Part shown: positions 1-9,959 of the stretch, in pieces
How the letters are laid out: every line of letters starts with the position of its first letter
How positions within the stretch are numbered: the stretch's first letter is position 1
DNA from: Gautieria morchelliformis
Lineage: Eukaryota > Basidiomycota > Agaricomycetes > Gomphales > Gomphaceae
Direction: 5' to 3'
Assembly (NCBI GenBank): GCA_015179125.1
Contig: WHVA01000535.1
Location: forward strand, 1 to 64,000
Length of the DNA: 64,000 bases
The notes under the pieces: model-generated
What the model saw: only the letters and a program-made list of their open reading frames with translations
The model's database searches: none
What the model was told of the DNA's origin: nothing
Translations under genes and position numbers: made by a program

Positions 1-455
1 CCCTTCTGGGTCCTACGGCTGCATAGCTGCTATCCTTTGCAGTTAGGCACCAATGATGACTAGATCATTGGCTGTTCGGTTCCCCACAACCATCACCTGG
101 TTGTAGGCTTGAGAGCACCCAAGTTGTTCTCAACCGTGGGTTTCGGTTCAGAGGGGGGGGAGACATGCTCCCAAACTAACCAACCACCCACTACAACCTG
201 GGAGTGCCAGCAAAGCCAGCACAACCCCTGGTGTTCAGAACCCTGAACACCAGAACAGGTGTGTGGGCACAGTGCCAACACATCTGCCATGATGCCATAG
301 CATGGCATCATGCTGTTCATGTCAGATCTGAGATATCAGATCCGCTGGTATTCCGATATACATCAGAATAACCTGATCTGTACACCCATCCCTTTCTCAA
401 GGTCAAAGGGGTGCTTCTTTTGGATTACCCAGTGGGTTCCTTCTAGAAGGGGAGG
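1..455. other. No gene seen; probable internal 3' end of a Gypsy-type element
   Basis: I see no convincing coding region. The last bases before position 456 are a purine-rich tract (AGAAGGGGAGGG) of the kind that sits just inside the 3' LTR of retrotransposons, and the same tract precedes the LTR at 26656. The 330-455 stretch is therefore probably the tail of an LTR element related to, but diverged from, the Gypsy element at 22-26.9 kb. Confidence 0.35.
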
Positions 456-647
456 GTGTAAAGAAGTAGATTCCTAGGGGGGGGGGGTCCACAAGACCCC
501 ACTGTATAGTAGTGCATGGGAACTGCCCGGCAGTTCCCCAGCTTAACTTACCTTGTAACTGTCACTTCATAGTATCAGAATCCCACAGCTTGGTCGATCT
601 CTGCTGCTCTTGTGATACCCACAAGGCCATAAGTTTACTACTTTACA
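456..647 (+). mobile_element. LTR of a Gypsy-type element (diverged family member)
   Basis: This 192-bp block starts TGTAAAG and ends TTTACA, after a polypurine tract. It shares ordered blocks with the LTRs at 26656-26867 and 6025-6237: ACTGTATAGT, a TTACCTTGTAACTGTCAC-like segment, ATCAGAAT.CCACA, TGGTC and CTCTTGTGA. It is in the plus orientation. No partner LTR or target duplication is visible, so it is either the 3' end of an element running off the left edge or a partial copy. Confidence 0.6.
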
Positions 648-1488
648 ATAGGCTGGGAGAACACCTTTGCTGGTTCGGATGCAGCCCCAGAGGCTGGCTT
701 TCAGTGTCTTGCAGAAAAGATGAATGATGAAGCCCGAAGCTTAGGGAGCGAAACTTGTCTCGGAGAGCATGTAAATTCAGTTGAGAGACATGAAGATGGT
801 TGCATTTCATAATTCTATACCAAATATATCATTCATACTTCTCCCAATCTATCTAATCCTTCCTACCCACAACACACATGTGCCACTGATCACCAGCCTT
901 TCCCCTCGAACACACACACATCCACACGACACCCCACAACGTTCCCATTGCCCTGTCGACTCGACCCTGACCCAATGCCCGCGGATCCACTCAACCTGAG
1001 TCACAGCCCGAGCCCAAGGAACGCTGATCCATGGAGGAGCTAATCGTTGAGCCACACGTCTACATATCTTCCATGTCATTCCCTTCACTAATTCACAACC
1101 CACATTTCTGATGCCTATGACTACCTACCACCCTTCCCATTCGATACATCGATTCCCTAGCTACCGTTGTCACCGCACCACCGTATTCCCGAGTCCAGAC
1201 GCATCAGTCGACCCATGCGTTCCCCCCTCCACTCTTCGTGCCGCAGCACACCTAGTAGCTAGTTAAATAGTTTAGCATGTGTACAAAGATTCTCTAGTCA
1301 ATTAGAACTCACATTCTTGAAGTAACCTGATACCTTACGACACATATACCTGCGTAGTTTTCACTGGAGAGCATACACACCTTGTGTTTACTCTATCTAT
1401 CTGCATTTACGACCCCACTCGATTCGACTTCAAACCAAAGTCTGAATCCACATCTGCCTCATCATCAACTGCTCTTAATCTTTCACAG
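648..1488. other. No gene recognised; CA-rich simple sequence near 900-940
   Basis: No ORF here has coding character. The stretch around 905-940 is a short ACACAC-type simple sequence. Part of it may be degenerate upstream sequence of the amine-oxidase remnant that follows, but I cannot align any of it with that family. Confidence 0.3.
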
Positions 1489-1910
1489 CATTGCCCTGGT
1501 CACTGACAAGGCAGTATATAATGCTCGCACTGTTGTGTGCACAATCCCTCTCAGCGTGCTAAAGCAAGATTCCCCATGGTTTACACCTCCGCTCCTGGCA
1601 CACAGGCTTGAGACCATAGCAGGAACACATGTCAGCGTGTTGGAAAAGTTGGTACTTGTATACCCTGTTGCATGGTGGCCTGGTGGATCTTCTGTAGGGT
1701 CCTTTACATTTCTCCCCGACCATCTTGCAATATTGAAAGATTATGCAGACACAAAAGCCGTCCTCACATCTCATACCCTCGTTATGTCGCGGTCAGCTTG
1801 GGTTTGCAGGCGAGCACATGGACACTGACCGTAGAGGCAGTGTGGCTGGTTCCATGGTAAGCGGTCAGAGAGAGACAGCTTGGCTGGGAAGACTCCTCAC
1901 TCAGCTGTAA
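1489..1910 (+). pseudogene. Flavin amine oxidase, C-terminal remnant
   Basis: Two blocks of the flavin-containing amine oxidase family (polyamine/spermine oxidase type, FAD-dependent) are visible. From 1489, just after a TTTCACAG acceptor, the frame reads ...YNARTVVCTIPLSVLK..., the family's 'V(V/I)CTLPLGVLK' strand, then VLEKLVLVYP.AWWP and GSFTFLP. Near 1806-1850 another frame reads GFAGEH.....RGSVAGSMVSG, the C-terminal FAD-binding signature, ending with TAA at 1908-1910. About 80-100 residues that normally lie between the blocks are missing and the frame changes. The N-terminal FAD-binding half is absent. It is a decayed fragment and cannot encode an enzyme. Confidence 0.75.
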
Positions 1911-2251
1911 TTCAGCCCCGGAAGTTCAGGCAAACAAAGTATCCACCTGTGCATCGTGGTATGCAAAGGTCTTCTGGATTGAGTAGTATGTGCTGCTTCC
2001 GAGGAAATGCTTGGCCTTGCAACTATCACATGTTGGCTTATGCTAGTTGGATGCTGGATGTGGCTCTATACGTATATATACTGAAAGTTATGCATATTGG
2101 ATTGACACACCGCCCCTGCCTTGCCCTGAACCATTCCTGACCCTGGCTGCTGCATACTACACAGGTTGCTTCACTTGGGATGTAGGCTACATTGGTTGGT
2201 GATTGGGAATTACTATACTGGCCTAGCACCTCTGGGCAGGCAATCATATGG

Positions 2252-2560
2252 TTATGTCAAGATTGGATTTTAGGCGTTAATATCGTGTATTAGTGAATGC
2301 CTGAATGGCTTGTACAATAAGGTGTGTAGTTTGGTGAACAATGTCAAGCCAATAAAGGTTTATGAGGTAAGGGGGATACTCAAATGGAGCTTGCCCTGTC
2401 TACAGTTAAAGTGAAACAGCCCGTGATACTTGGCGATGTAATGTACAAGGTCTCATGGAAAGGATGTCTAGTATTAACAATCCTTTTGCTGGTGAAGGTA
2501 CTCTTTATTATTAAATTATACAGCTCATCAGAACTATAGTGCTTTGGAAGGGTAAGGAGC
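2252..2560. repeat. Decayed copy of dispersed repeat E2
   Basis: From TCAAGATTGG onward this stretch aligns with the insertion inside Copia-1 that starts near 29861 (shared: GGCGTTAATATCGTGTATTAG, then CCTGTCTACAGT / CCTATCTACAGT, then GCTGGTGAAGGTACTC / GCTGGCGAAGGTGCTC). Differences are largely CG in the 30-kb copy against TG or CA here, so this copy looks older. The element class is unknown: I see no coding sequence and no clear terminal repeats. Confidence 0.55.
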
Positions 2561-4108
2561 TCTCCACTGCAAAACTCTGACCAATGTTCAAACAAAACCT
2601 CTTTGTCTTGTTAGTATCGAAGATAAGACTAATAGGAGTATGATTTAAACTTTGAGTGAAAGTTAAATCGAGTGGATCCAGACTAGCAGAATATATGCAC
2701 ATATAACTGGGTATATGTGTCTTACAATATATGCTGTTAAGTGGGAATGAAAGTAGAATTCAGTGTCGATTCTAATGTACAGAGTCAAGTATTTAACTGT
2801 CAGGAAATGGGACTTGGCGTTCTTGGTACATTACGGAGTAAGAATAAAGAAAAGGTGAAATGGGGAGAACGGCGTGTGTGAGGGATTATGACCGATGTGT
2901 GTAGTTTGGTGGAGTGTAAAGCATAGTAGAGAAAGTAAAACAGATCCCAAGAAGAATAGGAGATGCAGTTGAGGTATATGCATGGTCAGCTCATTGTGTC
3001 GCATCCCTTGATTGGGTCATGTGATCATATGATGTGTAGCTCTTGGGACCAGGCTCGGTGTACTTGTACAGGGTGGATAGGGGCGGTCTGGACCGTGGTA
3101 GCATATGGTACATGTTCTTGTGATATCGGAGTGATCGGATGTGTGTATTGGGTAGGTTCAAACGTGTGTGTTGGAGTTCGGCGATCTCAGCGATGGGTTG
3201 GGGTGAGTATATGCGTGTTTGGATATGGGTAGTTGATTCTGTTTGGTGTTAGGGACTGTAGTAGTGAAGATAATGATTTGTTATTGTGTTTCTTCAGTAC
3301 TTCCAACACTTTGTCATCACAGAAGAAGGTTTCTGTGTTTATTATCAAGCCTCCCATTTCAATAACAGACCTGTCTCCAGTTGCCTTGATAGCATCTGGT
3401 TCAAAGGTTTGGGTACTACCCAAAAAGGTAGATATCTTACCAACAATGCTTTTGATAGTCATGTCTTAGTGCTTCGTCTACTATCCCCAAACAGGATGTG
3501 GACCAATTTCCTCAAACTCTATAAAATGGCATGGGCATTTTTATAGAACATGTATCTATATGTCCTTTAACCATCTATGAATTTTCCTAACAAGAAAACT
3601 AAGGGACAGAGGAGCCTGAGGCATCCAAATGCCCAAAATCAGGAAGTGGCTCACTGTGCTAGGCTGTTTTGACCATGGAATATCTGCCTACACAGGTCAT
3701 TTCTATTCCCACAAAAATTAGGCAACATTGGCTTATATTTATCAAGAATTAAGGCCTATTGAGCCACACTTAGAAGTCCACAGGGGTGCCAGTACCAGTG
3801 TGATTCACATCCTGAACTGATCCACATCCTGTGCAGTTATAGTATATGAATTGACAACTTTGTGGAATCAGTTTTTATTTAGTATGCTGTGTGCATTTAT
3901 CTACATGCTACCATACCCATAGTCGCTTAGTGCATAATCAAGCCTGATATTTCTATGAGAAATTTTGTAAAATCTAGAATCTAATTCTGAAAATGGATTT
4001 TGTAAAATATCATCTTCTAGGGGAATTACAAAACACTTGAGATAATACTTTTTGAAATTGCTATGAATATTATATGTTATAAAAGAATCCTTTTCAATAT
4101 ATATTATA
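2561..4108. other. AT-rich stretch without a recognised gene
   Basis: Base composition becomes AT-rich from about 2.3 kb and very AT-rich after 3.5 kb. A 91-codon minus-strand reading frame (3187-3462) and overlapping plus-strand frames exist, but none has a motif I recognise or a splice context that I trust. I call no gene here. Confidence 0.4.
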
Positions 4109-4678
4109 ATGAATATAGGTGTATATTATAAAGAACAATCAGAAGTGAATGCAAAAGTTATTTTGACAACCTCTATTGAAGTTGCTATAAACAAGTACAC
4201 CAATCCTAATAACTTGGAGTGTTACTGGTATGCTCCTTGGAATATAGTTCTCATGGGTTGCTTTGCTGACAGTATGGTGATAACTTCTCAGCATGCATTT
4301 GTTTATGCCACTGAGAATAGGGATGGAGAAGATAGTGTAATGAATTTAATTCCTGACTTTACTGTTACCAAATATACTGGCAATGATAATACCATAAATA
4401 GTACTACATTTCTAATCGTAGAAATAAAAAGAAGTGTTAGAACCAAGGAAGAAATTGGGAAAATCTTTAAAGAAACTCGAAAACAACTCAAGAATCAGAC
4501 AACAGTATTATTCCTAGATACCAATTATAAAAATGTATATGGAATAGTTGCCATAGGAAGTCATTGGAAAATTTTTCAATATGAAAATTCAAATTATCAG
4601 AAGAAACCCAAAAAACCTAGAAGTTCTTGGGATGATGATATTTGCGGTAAAATAGATGAGGCAATAAACAAATATTGA
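4109..4678 (+). CDS. PD-(D/E)XK-like small protein
   Basis: An uninterrupted 189-codon frame starts at an ATG and ends TGA in sequence of roughly 30% GC. The predicted protein has the spacing of a PD-(D/E)XK nuclease core: an acidic residue near the N terminus (EQSEVN, about residue 10), a PDF motif at about residues 83-85 followed some 20 residues later by the hydrophobic strand FLIVEIKR, which supplies E-x-K, and then a helix. The family includes restriction-type and repair nucleases and many inactive relatives. Composition is lysine- and asparagine-rich, quite unlike the GC-rich genes elsewhere in the window. It has no transmembrane segment. The neighbour at 4792 shares the composition and orientation. 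I infer the fold from motif spacing only; the catalytic role is unproved. The frame could also be one exon of a larger gene. Confidence 0.6.
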   Translation: MNIGVYYKEQSEVNAKVILTTSIEVAINKYTNPNNLECYWYAPWNIVLMGCFADSMVITSQHAFVYATENRDGEDSVMNLIPDFTVTKYTGNDNTINSTTFLIVEIKRSVRTKEEIGKIFKETRKQLKNQTTVLFLDTNYKNVYGIVAIGSHWKIFQYENSNYQKKPKKPRSSWDDDICGKIDEAINKY

Positions 4679-4791
4679 AGAATATGGACCTTTTAATATT
4701 TGTAGTGATACATGTGAGGGAGATTTTAGCCACATGAAAAGACTTCTTATGTCAAATTGATATATCTACAATTCTTTAAAGGATATCAGAT

Positions 4792-5136
4792 ATGTACTTC
4801 AGGACTCTAGTAGGATGGAAAGTAACAGAAGACAAGATGATGCAACAATGTACTATAGGAATGAAAGACGTTAAAAATGATTCTAACTATCTCAGTAAAC
4901 TAATTAGAGTCATAAGAGGTCTTGATTGTCCTATCTATATTTCTTTAGAAAGACAGGAAGATCAAAAAGAAAAGGGTAAAGATATCCCATTCATATTGAC
5001 AATATATGAAGGTCCTAAGAGAAAAGGAGAAATAAATGTAGATAAAATACTAAGTAAATTTCCTGAAATATTTGAAACAATAAAAAGAGATCTTGGAATA
5101 AAAGGAGAACCCCAATTCCTTTTAGGAGAGCCTTAG
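4792..5136 (+). CDS. Small lysine-rich hypothetical protein
   Basis: A 114-codon ATG-to-TAG frame lies 113 bp downstream of the PD-(D/E)XK-like frame, on the same strand and in the same AT-rich island. The protein is lysine- and glutamate-rich with an amphipathic centre (VDKILSKFPEIFETIKRDLG, a probable helix). I do not recognise a family. Shared composition and orientation suggest the two frames belong together, either as exons of one gene or as neighbours that arrived together; the region between them (4679-4791) contains no obvious splice pair joining the two frames. Confidence 0.4.
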   Translation: MYFRTLVGWKVTEDKMMQQCTIGMKDVKNDSNYLSKLIRVIRGLDCPIYISLERQEDQKEKGKDIPFILTIYEGPKRKGEINVDKILSKFPEIFETIKRDLGIKGEPQFLLGEP

Positions 5137-5600
5137 AATATAGTATTTATACTTTTTAAAATGTTTTCCTAGGAGGTTAATCAAAAAGGTCATGTGGTAC
5201 AGCATATATGAGTATATAATATATATTATAAGAGTATTAATGACAACATATAGGAATATATAGTTGTATTTATAAGGAGAATAATAGTTGTTATTAGAAG
5301 GTTCTGTATATATCTAAACATCTCAGAGATATATATACATATGAGAGAGTATTAGACTACAAGATAGAGTAATAGATACTTGGACAAATACTTCTAACAG
5401 ATATGAGTAGGAGTATTAGTATGAATAGTTATAATGAGAGAGTATTAGAGTACAGTATGAAGTAATAGTAGTTGGATATATATTTGTAATATATATGAGA
5501 TGACATATCTAATAGAGTGTATTTGTTAGCTAAAAATTATCAGAGAACTAATAAATTATTAGCAAGCTATAATATAAGCGCCAGTGGAGATAATATTTCA
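5137..5600. repeat. AT-rich non-coding stretch with a 93-bp direct repeat
   Basis: There are no ORFs. A segment beginning ATGAGAGAGTATTAGA at 5341 recurs at 5434 in modified form (both continue with AGTAATAG..AG..TTGGA), giving two units of about 93 bp. Many ATATAT runs surround them. Confidence 0.5.
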
Positions 5601-6024
5601 CTAATTAAGCTGTTCTAGGACAATGTCAAAAAGCACGACTGATAAACACATCTGAGCATCATTAGCCCTGCACTGTGCCTGAAAAAATGCCCTCTGGGAC
5701 TCAAGTAGCTCCCTCTCAGTGTTATTCTTCATCTTAACCAAGGGCCTTATTTTTTTCCAACTTCTCAATTGTATCATATGAATCAACCTTGTCTTATTGG
5801 TCCAGGTCAGCGGCTGCGCCCTCGAGGCTTTCAAGGCCCACTGAGCAATCTGAGATCAGCAGAAAGGGGTGCAGCATTTCAAAAGAATTTAAGAGTGTAT
5901 GACATACCAATTTCATCTTCCTCGCCTTCCTCTCTTCATATGCATTTGGCTTGCTGGGCAACAACCCAACGCATTTTCACTTCAGTGTGCCGCTGGGTGA
6001 ACCACTGTTGGTGAAGTCCAGAAC
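5601..6024. other. Unassigned; a short minus-strand reading frame
   Basis: A 77-codon minus-strand frame (5601-5834) contains a plausible helical segment (NTERELLESQRAFFQAQ) but matches nothing I recognise. Other minus-strand pieces to about 5990 are interrupted by stops. It may be a transposase or host gene remnant. Confidence 0.25.
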
Positions 6025-6237
6025 TGTAAAAATGTCTATCTTAAGCCTTAGGTCACAAGAGCACGACAGAACTTGACCAATGTGTGGTATTCTGATGCTA
6101 CGTAGTGACAGTGTAAGGGTAAGATGCGATGGGGACCGCTAGCCGGTTCCCATGCATAAACTATACAGTGGGTCCCTAAGGGGCCCACTGGGATTATGTA
6201 ATAACTAATGTACATGTAGATACACGGGTTATTTACA
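6025..6237 (-). mobile_element. Gypsy LTR (minus orientation)
   Basis: This is the reverse complement of the LTR at 26656-26867. The ends on the plus strand are TGTAAAAATG and TATTTACA, and the internal blocks match closely (GTGGTATTCTGATGCTACGTAGTGACAGTGTAAGG). The adjoining 6238-6400 is the reverse complement of the Gypsy 3' internal end, so the orientation is minus and this is a 3' LTR. Confidence 0.8.
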
Positions 6238-6400
6238 CCCTCCCCCTCTATAGATAACTATAGGGGTTAACTACTACTCATAGAGGTCGTCCATGAGGGA
6301 GTCCTCTAGAGTGGCCGATACGATGACATTGTCGTCCTACGGGGCCGGAGGAGCACGTGACTCCTCCGGGGCACCTCCGCGTCATCGGTGGTGACTGGGA
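6238..6400 (-). pseudogene. 3' end of the Gypsy post-pol ORF (fragment)
   Basis: On the minus strand the frame ending at 6278 reads ...GVTCSSGPVGRQCHRIGHSRGLPHGRPL-stop. It is nearly identical to the C terminus of the ORF that ends at 26615. The purine-rich tract and the LTR follow at once, as in that copy. Only about 38 codons remain; the rest is lost where the minisatellite starts. Confidence 0.7.
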
Positions 6401-6404
6401 TAAT

Positions 6405-6608
6405 TGACATGATACGTAGGCACACTTGAAATAATCGACATGATGCATGTCAGCCATGAGCTTGAAATAATTGACATGGTGTGTGGGCCTGAAATATTTG
6501 CCATGATGTGTAGGAAATATTTGACATGATGTGTAGGCGCACTTGAAATAATCGACATGATGCACATCAGCCGTGAGCTTGGAATAGTTGACATGATGTG
6601 AGGGCCTG
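6405..6608. repeat. Minisatellite, core TTGAAATAATCGACATGATG
   Basis: A degenerate tandem array of 30-50 bp units built on GAAATA(A/T)(T/C)(C/T)GACATGATG alternating with GTCAGCC(A/G)TGAGC. It continues after the solo LTR (about 7161-7306) and again after the LINE tail (about 8190-8310), so it was one array before those insertions. Confidence 0.7.
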
Positions 6609-7160
6609 TGTTACGATATGATCCTTCGTAAGGTTGACCGAGCTCGGGAGTGAAACCTGAGGTAAGGTCCGAGCTTATGGAGCGAGGTTCTGATAGGGAG
6701 GTCGGAGAGGGACTTGGCTTCAGCTTATGTGCTGCCCCAACCCTACATATGAGTCCCAACTTCAGAGGTAAAGGAATAAGAGGTGAGGTTTGGCTAAAGA
6801 GGCAAAGGCTTAGAAACTAACTAAGGATCAAAAGGTATGATAGTTGATTTTCAGACTGAGGAGTAGGAATGCATACAAGGAGGTTTATCTACAGGCGAGG
6901 ATAAGGGTCAGGGGCGAGCATATTCAGAGGGGGTCAGGGCAAGGTCAGGGCGAAGTCAATAAATGAATGATGTGTGATGGAACGGGATCAGTAACTAAGG
7001 GAATTCAGGCATGGGATCAAGGTTGGATATGAGCTCAAACTCGGGCTCAGGCTCGGGCGCAGGATTAGAATCATGAGTACTCGGGCACAAGTATCACAAG
7101 GCTCGGGCTCGGGAAAAGGGTTATACCGGTAAGTAACCGGCCAAAGGCCGGGTCCTTACA
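6609..7160. mobile_element. Solo LTR with 5-bp target duplication
   Basis: A 552-bp block beginning TGTTACGATATG and ending GTCCTTACA is flanked on both sides by GCCTG (6604-6608 and 7161-7165). It sits inside the minisatellite. TG..CA ends plus a 5-bp duplication are the mark of an LTR-element integration, and the absence of internal sequence makes it a solo LTR. A run of GGGCTCGGGCTC-like units lies at about 7040-7110. The parent element is not otherwise present in this window. Confidence 0.75.
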
Positions 7161-7574
7161 GCCTGAAATAGTTGACTTGATGTGTGTCAGCCCTGAGCAC
7201 GCTTGAAATAATCGACAAGATACATTTCAACTGTGAGCTTGAAATAATCGACATGATGTGTCAGGCCGTGAACACACTTGAAACAATGGACATGATATGT
7301 TGTTATGTTTGGGTTGGAAAGGACAGTGGCTTCAATGTATGTGTTGCGTCCCCAATGAACTTGAGCCCAGTACCGTGGTGATAACCAGTTTGCGGCGTTG
7401 AGGTAGATTCAATGGCCATGCTCCTTGTCACAAGACCAGAGGAGGACAGTGAGATAATCTGAATCCCATGGAGAGCTGTCAGACGTGTCCTTTGACCTTT
7501 TAGATTCTGAGAATAAACCTTGCTTACCATTGAATGTTCCAGAGACAAGGTTATGGTCGATGGCAGTTCATCTC
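7161..7574. repeat. Minisatellite remainder and unassigned sequence
   Basis: To about 7306 this is the same minisatellite as at 6405-6608. From there to the start of the recognisable LINE homology I see a short minus-strand reading frame (7303-7548) that I cannot assign. Confidence 0.45.
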
Positions 7575-8177
7575 GACTGGGTGAACTGGAAGCTTTGGGG
7601 GTACTTAAGACTCAACCATGAAGAACATACCATGCAAACAAGCCAGCCTGCTCGTGAAATTGAGGACAGGACACATACCGCTGAACAAGCACTTGTACAG
7701 GATTGGAAAGATGGAATCGCCACTGTGCCCAGCGTGCAGGAATGTGCAAGAAATGGTACAGCATTTCTTATTCCAGTGCCCGTCATACAGGGAGAAAAGG
7801 AAGAGGATGGAGAGGAGACTGGGAAGAGGCGCAAAATCCATAAGGACGTTACTACGAGGACACAAGGCGCTGCAATATTTATTCGGCTACATACAAGATA
7901 CGAGGAGGTTCGAGAAACGGTACAGAGACGTCTCACTCCCGCAGGTGAATGAAGACAAAAGGAAAAGAGAAAGCACAAGGTGGCATGAAGAGGGGAGACA
8001 ATAGCCACACACCCCGCCCACAAAGGCATGGACACACTCGGGGCCACGCCCTAAGAGCAAAAGGAGAGATAGAGGTCCAAAGGCGAGAGGGAAGCAATTC
8101 AAGGAAGAGAATGTACATACCATCTTACATAGGGCGCTGCCCCAAAAGACGTTAAAAAAAAAAAAAAAAAAAAAAAA
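7575..8177 (+). mobile_element. 5'-truncated LINE copy with poly(A) tail
   Basis: The plus-strand frame 7618-8004 is homologous to the C terminus of the LINE at 48901-54907. It reads SLLVKLRTGHIPLNKHLYRI, then CPACRN....HFLFQCPSYREKR, against SLLVQLRTGHAALNRHLHKI and CPACRK....HFLFRCPAYDRQR. The 3' end GGGCGCTGCCCCAAAAGACGTT matches the 3' end of that LINE and runs into 24 A residues (8154-8177). Minisatellite resumes afterwards. The exact 5' junction and target duplication are not resolved. Confidence 0.75.
7618..8004 (+). pseudogene. LINE ORF2 C-terminal fragment
   Basis: About 110 codons survive of the domain that follows RNase H in the LINE ORF2, including the CCHC-type zinc-binding pattern C-x2-C-x7-H-x4-C (CPAC......VQHFLFQC). 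The reverse transcriptase, endonuclease and RNase H are absent, so this is a dead 5'-truncated insertion. Its sequence differs from the 49-kb LINE at many positions, so it comes from a different subfamily or an older copy. Confidence 0.7.
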
Positions 8178-9959
8178 TAAGAAACATGAGTGTCAGCCAT
8201 GAGCCCACAATAGTTATGCTGATGCATGCCAGGATTGAGTACAAATAGTGGACCTCTGCATATCAGGCATGAGCATGCTAGAAATAGTGGACATGATGCT
8301 TTGACCTACACTCGCATGCTGAAACATTGAGAACTTGTACCCCAGTCTTGTTATTCTTACACTCTCTATCCTCCAGAGAATCCATATATCAGCTCCAATG
8401 AGTAAATAGCTTCTGCTAGTTGTATTATTCTCGGATTGACTGTAGAGATGATATGCAAGTGAATATACTTTTGACTCAATTAGCCTTGGCATATATATCT
8501 TTTATAGTAAGTACTGCAAAAAGCAAGGGGATAAAAAAAACTATACAAAGTCACTGCAACAGGCATCCAGAACACACACAAAAAATCTCAGAGCCTCTGT
8601 GAAACTGCCAGCCGACAATTTACTCGATAAGTAGCCATAAGTGCGCATAAGCATAGGCGCTGTTTAAATTTACCGCCGAAATTTACCGGTAAATTTTCGG
8701 CTTGGGAGAGGTAATAGAGGCCTCATCCACAAATATGTCTGATTAAATATATTTTATATACAGCTTAGATGGTCTCTACGAGATATTAGAATATTTCATC
8801 GAGACCTGAGCGAGCTACTTGTCGTTCATTCTGTTGCACTGGATGCCACACGGTAAAACTCCGTCGTAGCTCATGTCACACTGTTGGAAAATATATGCGT
8901 GTACTTGCACCCAGACAAACTTTTTGCAGACCAAATAATTTACACTACCAGCAACTAATAACTATTAAGTCAACAAGTCAGGGCCCAGAGACTCATTCAA
9001 GCAAAACGCGTAATCAGATATAAATAGCTAGTAACAATAACAGTTGAACGCGGTCTGAACGCGTGTTGTTATTGCACGATCACAGGCCACCACCCGCCTT
9101 CGATTTTTCCTTCCTGACCAGCGAGCACCTCCCATCGAAAGTCACGCGCGATCCATACGTGTGTGCATGTGCAGAAACCGAATGTCGACCCCTCGACAAC
9201 CTGGGTGTCCGGATAGCATGGGGATTTTGTACCTGTGTGAGGGGTAAGAACGGGTCAAAATAAGAAAGGTGGCACTCACCAAAAACGATTGACATCCCGG
9301 TACTCTGTCGCGGACCTGTGCGTCTGCGCACCGTCCACCATCGCGTGCGCTGGGGCACCGAATCAGCACGATCAGGACACGCCCGGTTTAGGTGTGATCT
9401 CCCACGGCCACGCACACTGCTGCTCGCCATGCTTGACTACAGGGAGTGCGGCTCCGGCGCAGCACGCTCAGTGGGACGCGTGCCGCTGAGCGCAGACCTA
9501 GAGTGCGGGGCCCACGACGCATCGTGTCATCAGTGCGGATGCACTCTAGGTCTGGCTCCTGAAGGCCAGTGCGGGGCGTGACGATCAATGAAGCAGCGGG
9601 GGCGTGCGCAGACGGCGACGGACGGTCGTGGGAGCGGCAAGGGATGGGAGGGATGAATATACAGCGTTGTGGGTTTTAGGGATGAATATACGGCCTAGCG
9701 GGTTTTGCGTGTCGCTGGTGCGGCCCCAGATTGGCCCAACAGCGTCGTGCGGGATGGAAGCTGCCTGCGCCCACCCGACGCTGGTGTGGCCCTGAGCTGC
9801 GAGCCGTGTCCCCACTTGGTCTGCCAGCACCAGCAGCAGAAGAGCGGTGAGAGGTGAGCAAGTCCCCGTAAACTCGTCATGCCAGAGAGCGGTGCACGCA
9901 TCGCGGGATAGTCCGTGGGCGTCAAGGCGCCGCGGCACCAAAAAGGCCGGTAAATTTGG
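8178..9959. other. Intergenic; minisatellite remnant, small palindromes, no gene recognised
   Basis: 8190-8310 is the last part of the minisatellite. 8675-8701 is a palindrome (GCCGAAATTTACC facing GGTAAATTTTCGGC). 9493-9506 and 9541-9554 are a perfect 14-bp inverted repeat (CAGACCTAGAGTGC / GCACTCTAGGTCTG). 9650-9710 has two copies of a GGGATGAATATAC unit. From 9060 the sequence is GC-rich with several open frames, but none is recognisable. Confidence 0.45.

Noticed and set aside
5300-5500. CRISPR-like or other regularly spaced repeats
   Set aside because: Only two diverged units of about 93 bp exist, without constant spacers. The organism is eukaryotic.
4000-5600. AT-rich island as a piece of mitochondrial DNA
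   Set aside because: The two frames match no mitochondrial gene or homing endonuclease motif that I recognise, and no mitochondrial tRNA or rRNA sequence is visible.
7303-7548. A minus-strand ORF beside the truncated LINE as a protease or other gene
   Set aside because: A weak resemblance to several families by eye, none with its key motif; too short to support a call.
8882-9041. A possible 160-bp LTR (TGTTGGAAAA..AATAACA)
   Set aside because: TG..CA ends and a TATA-like motif are present, but there is no target duplication, no second copy and no internal element sequence.
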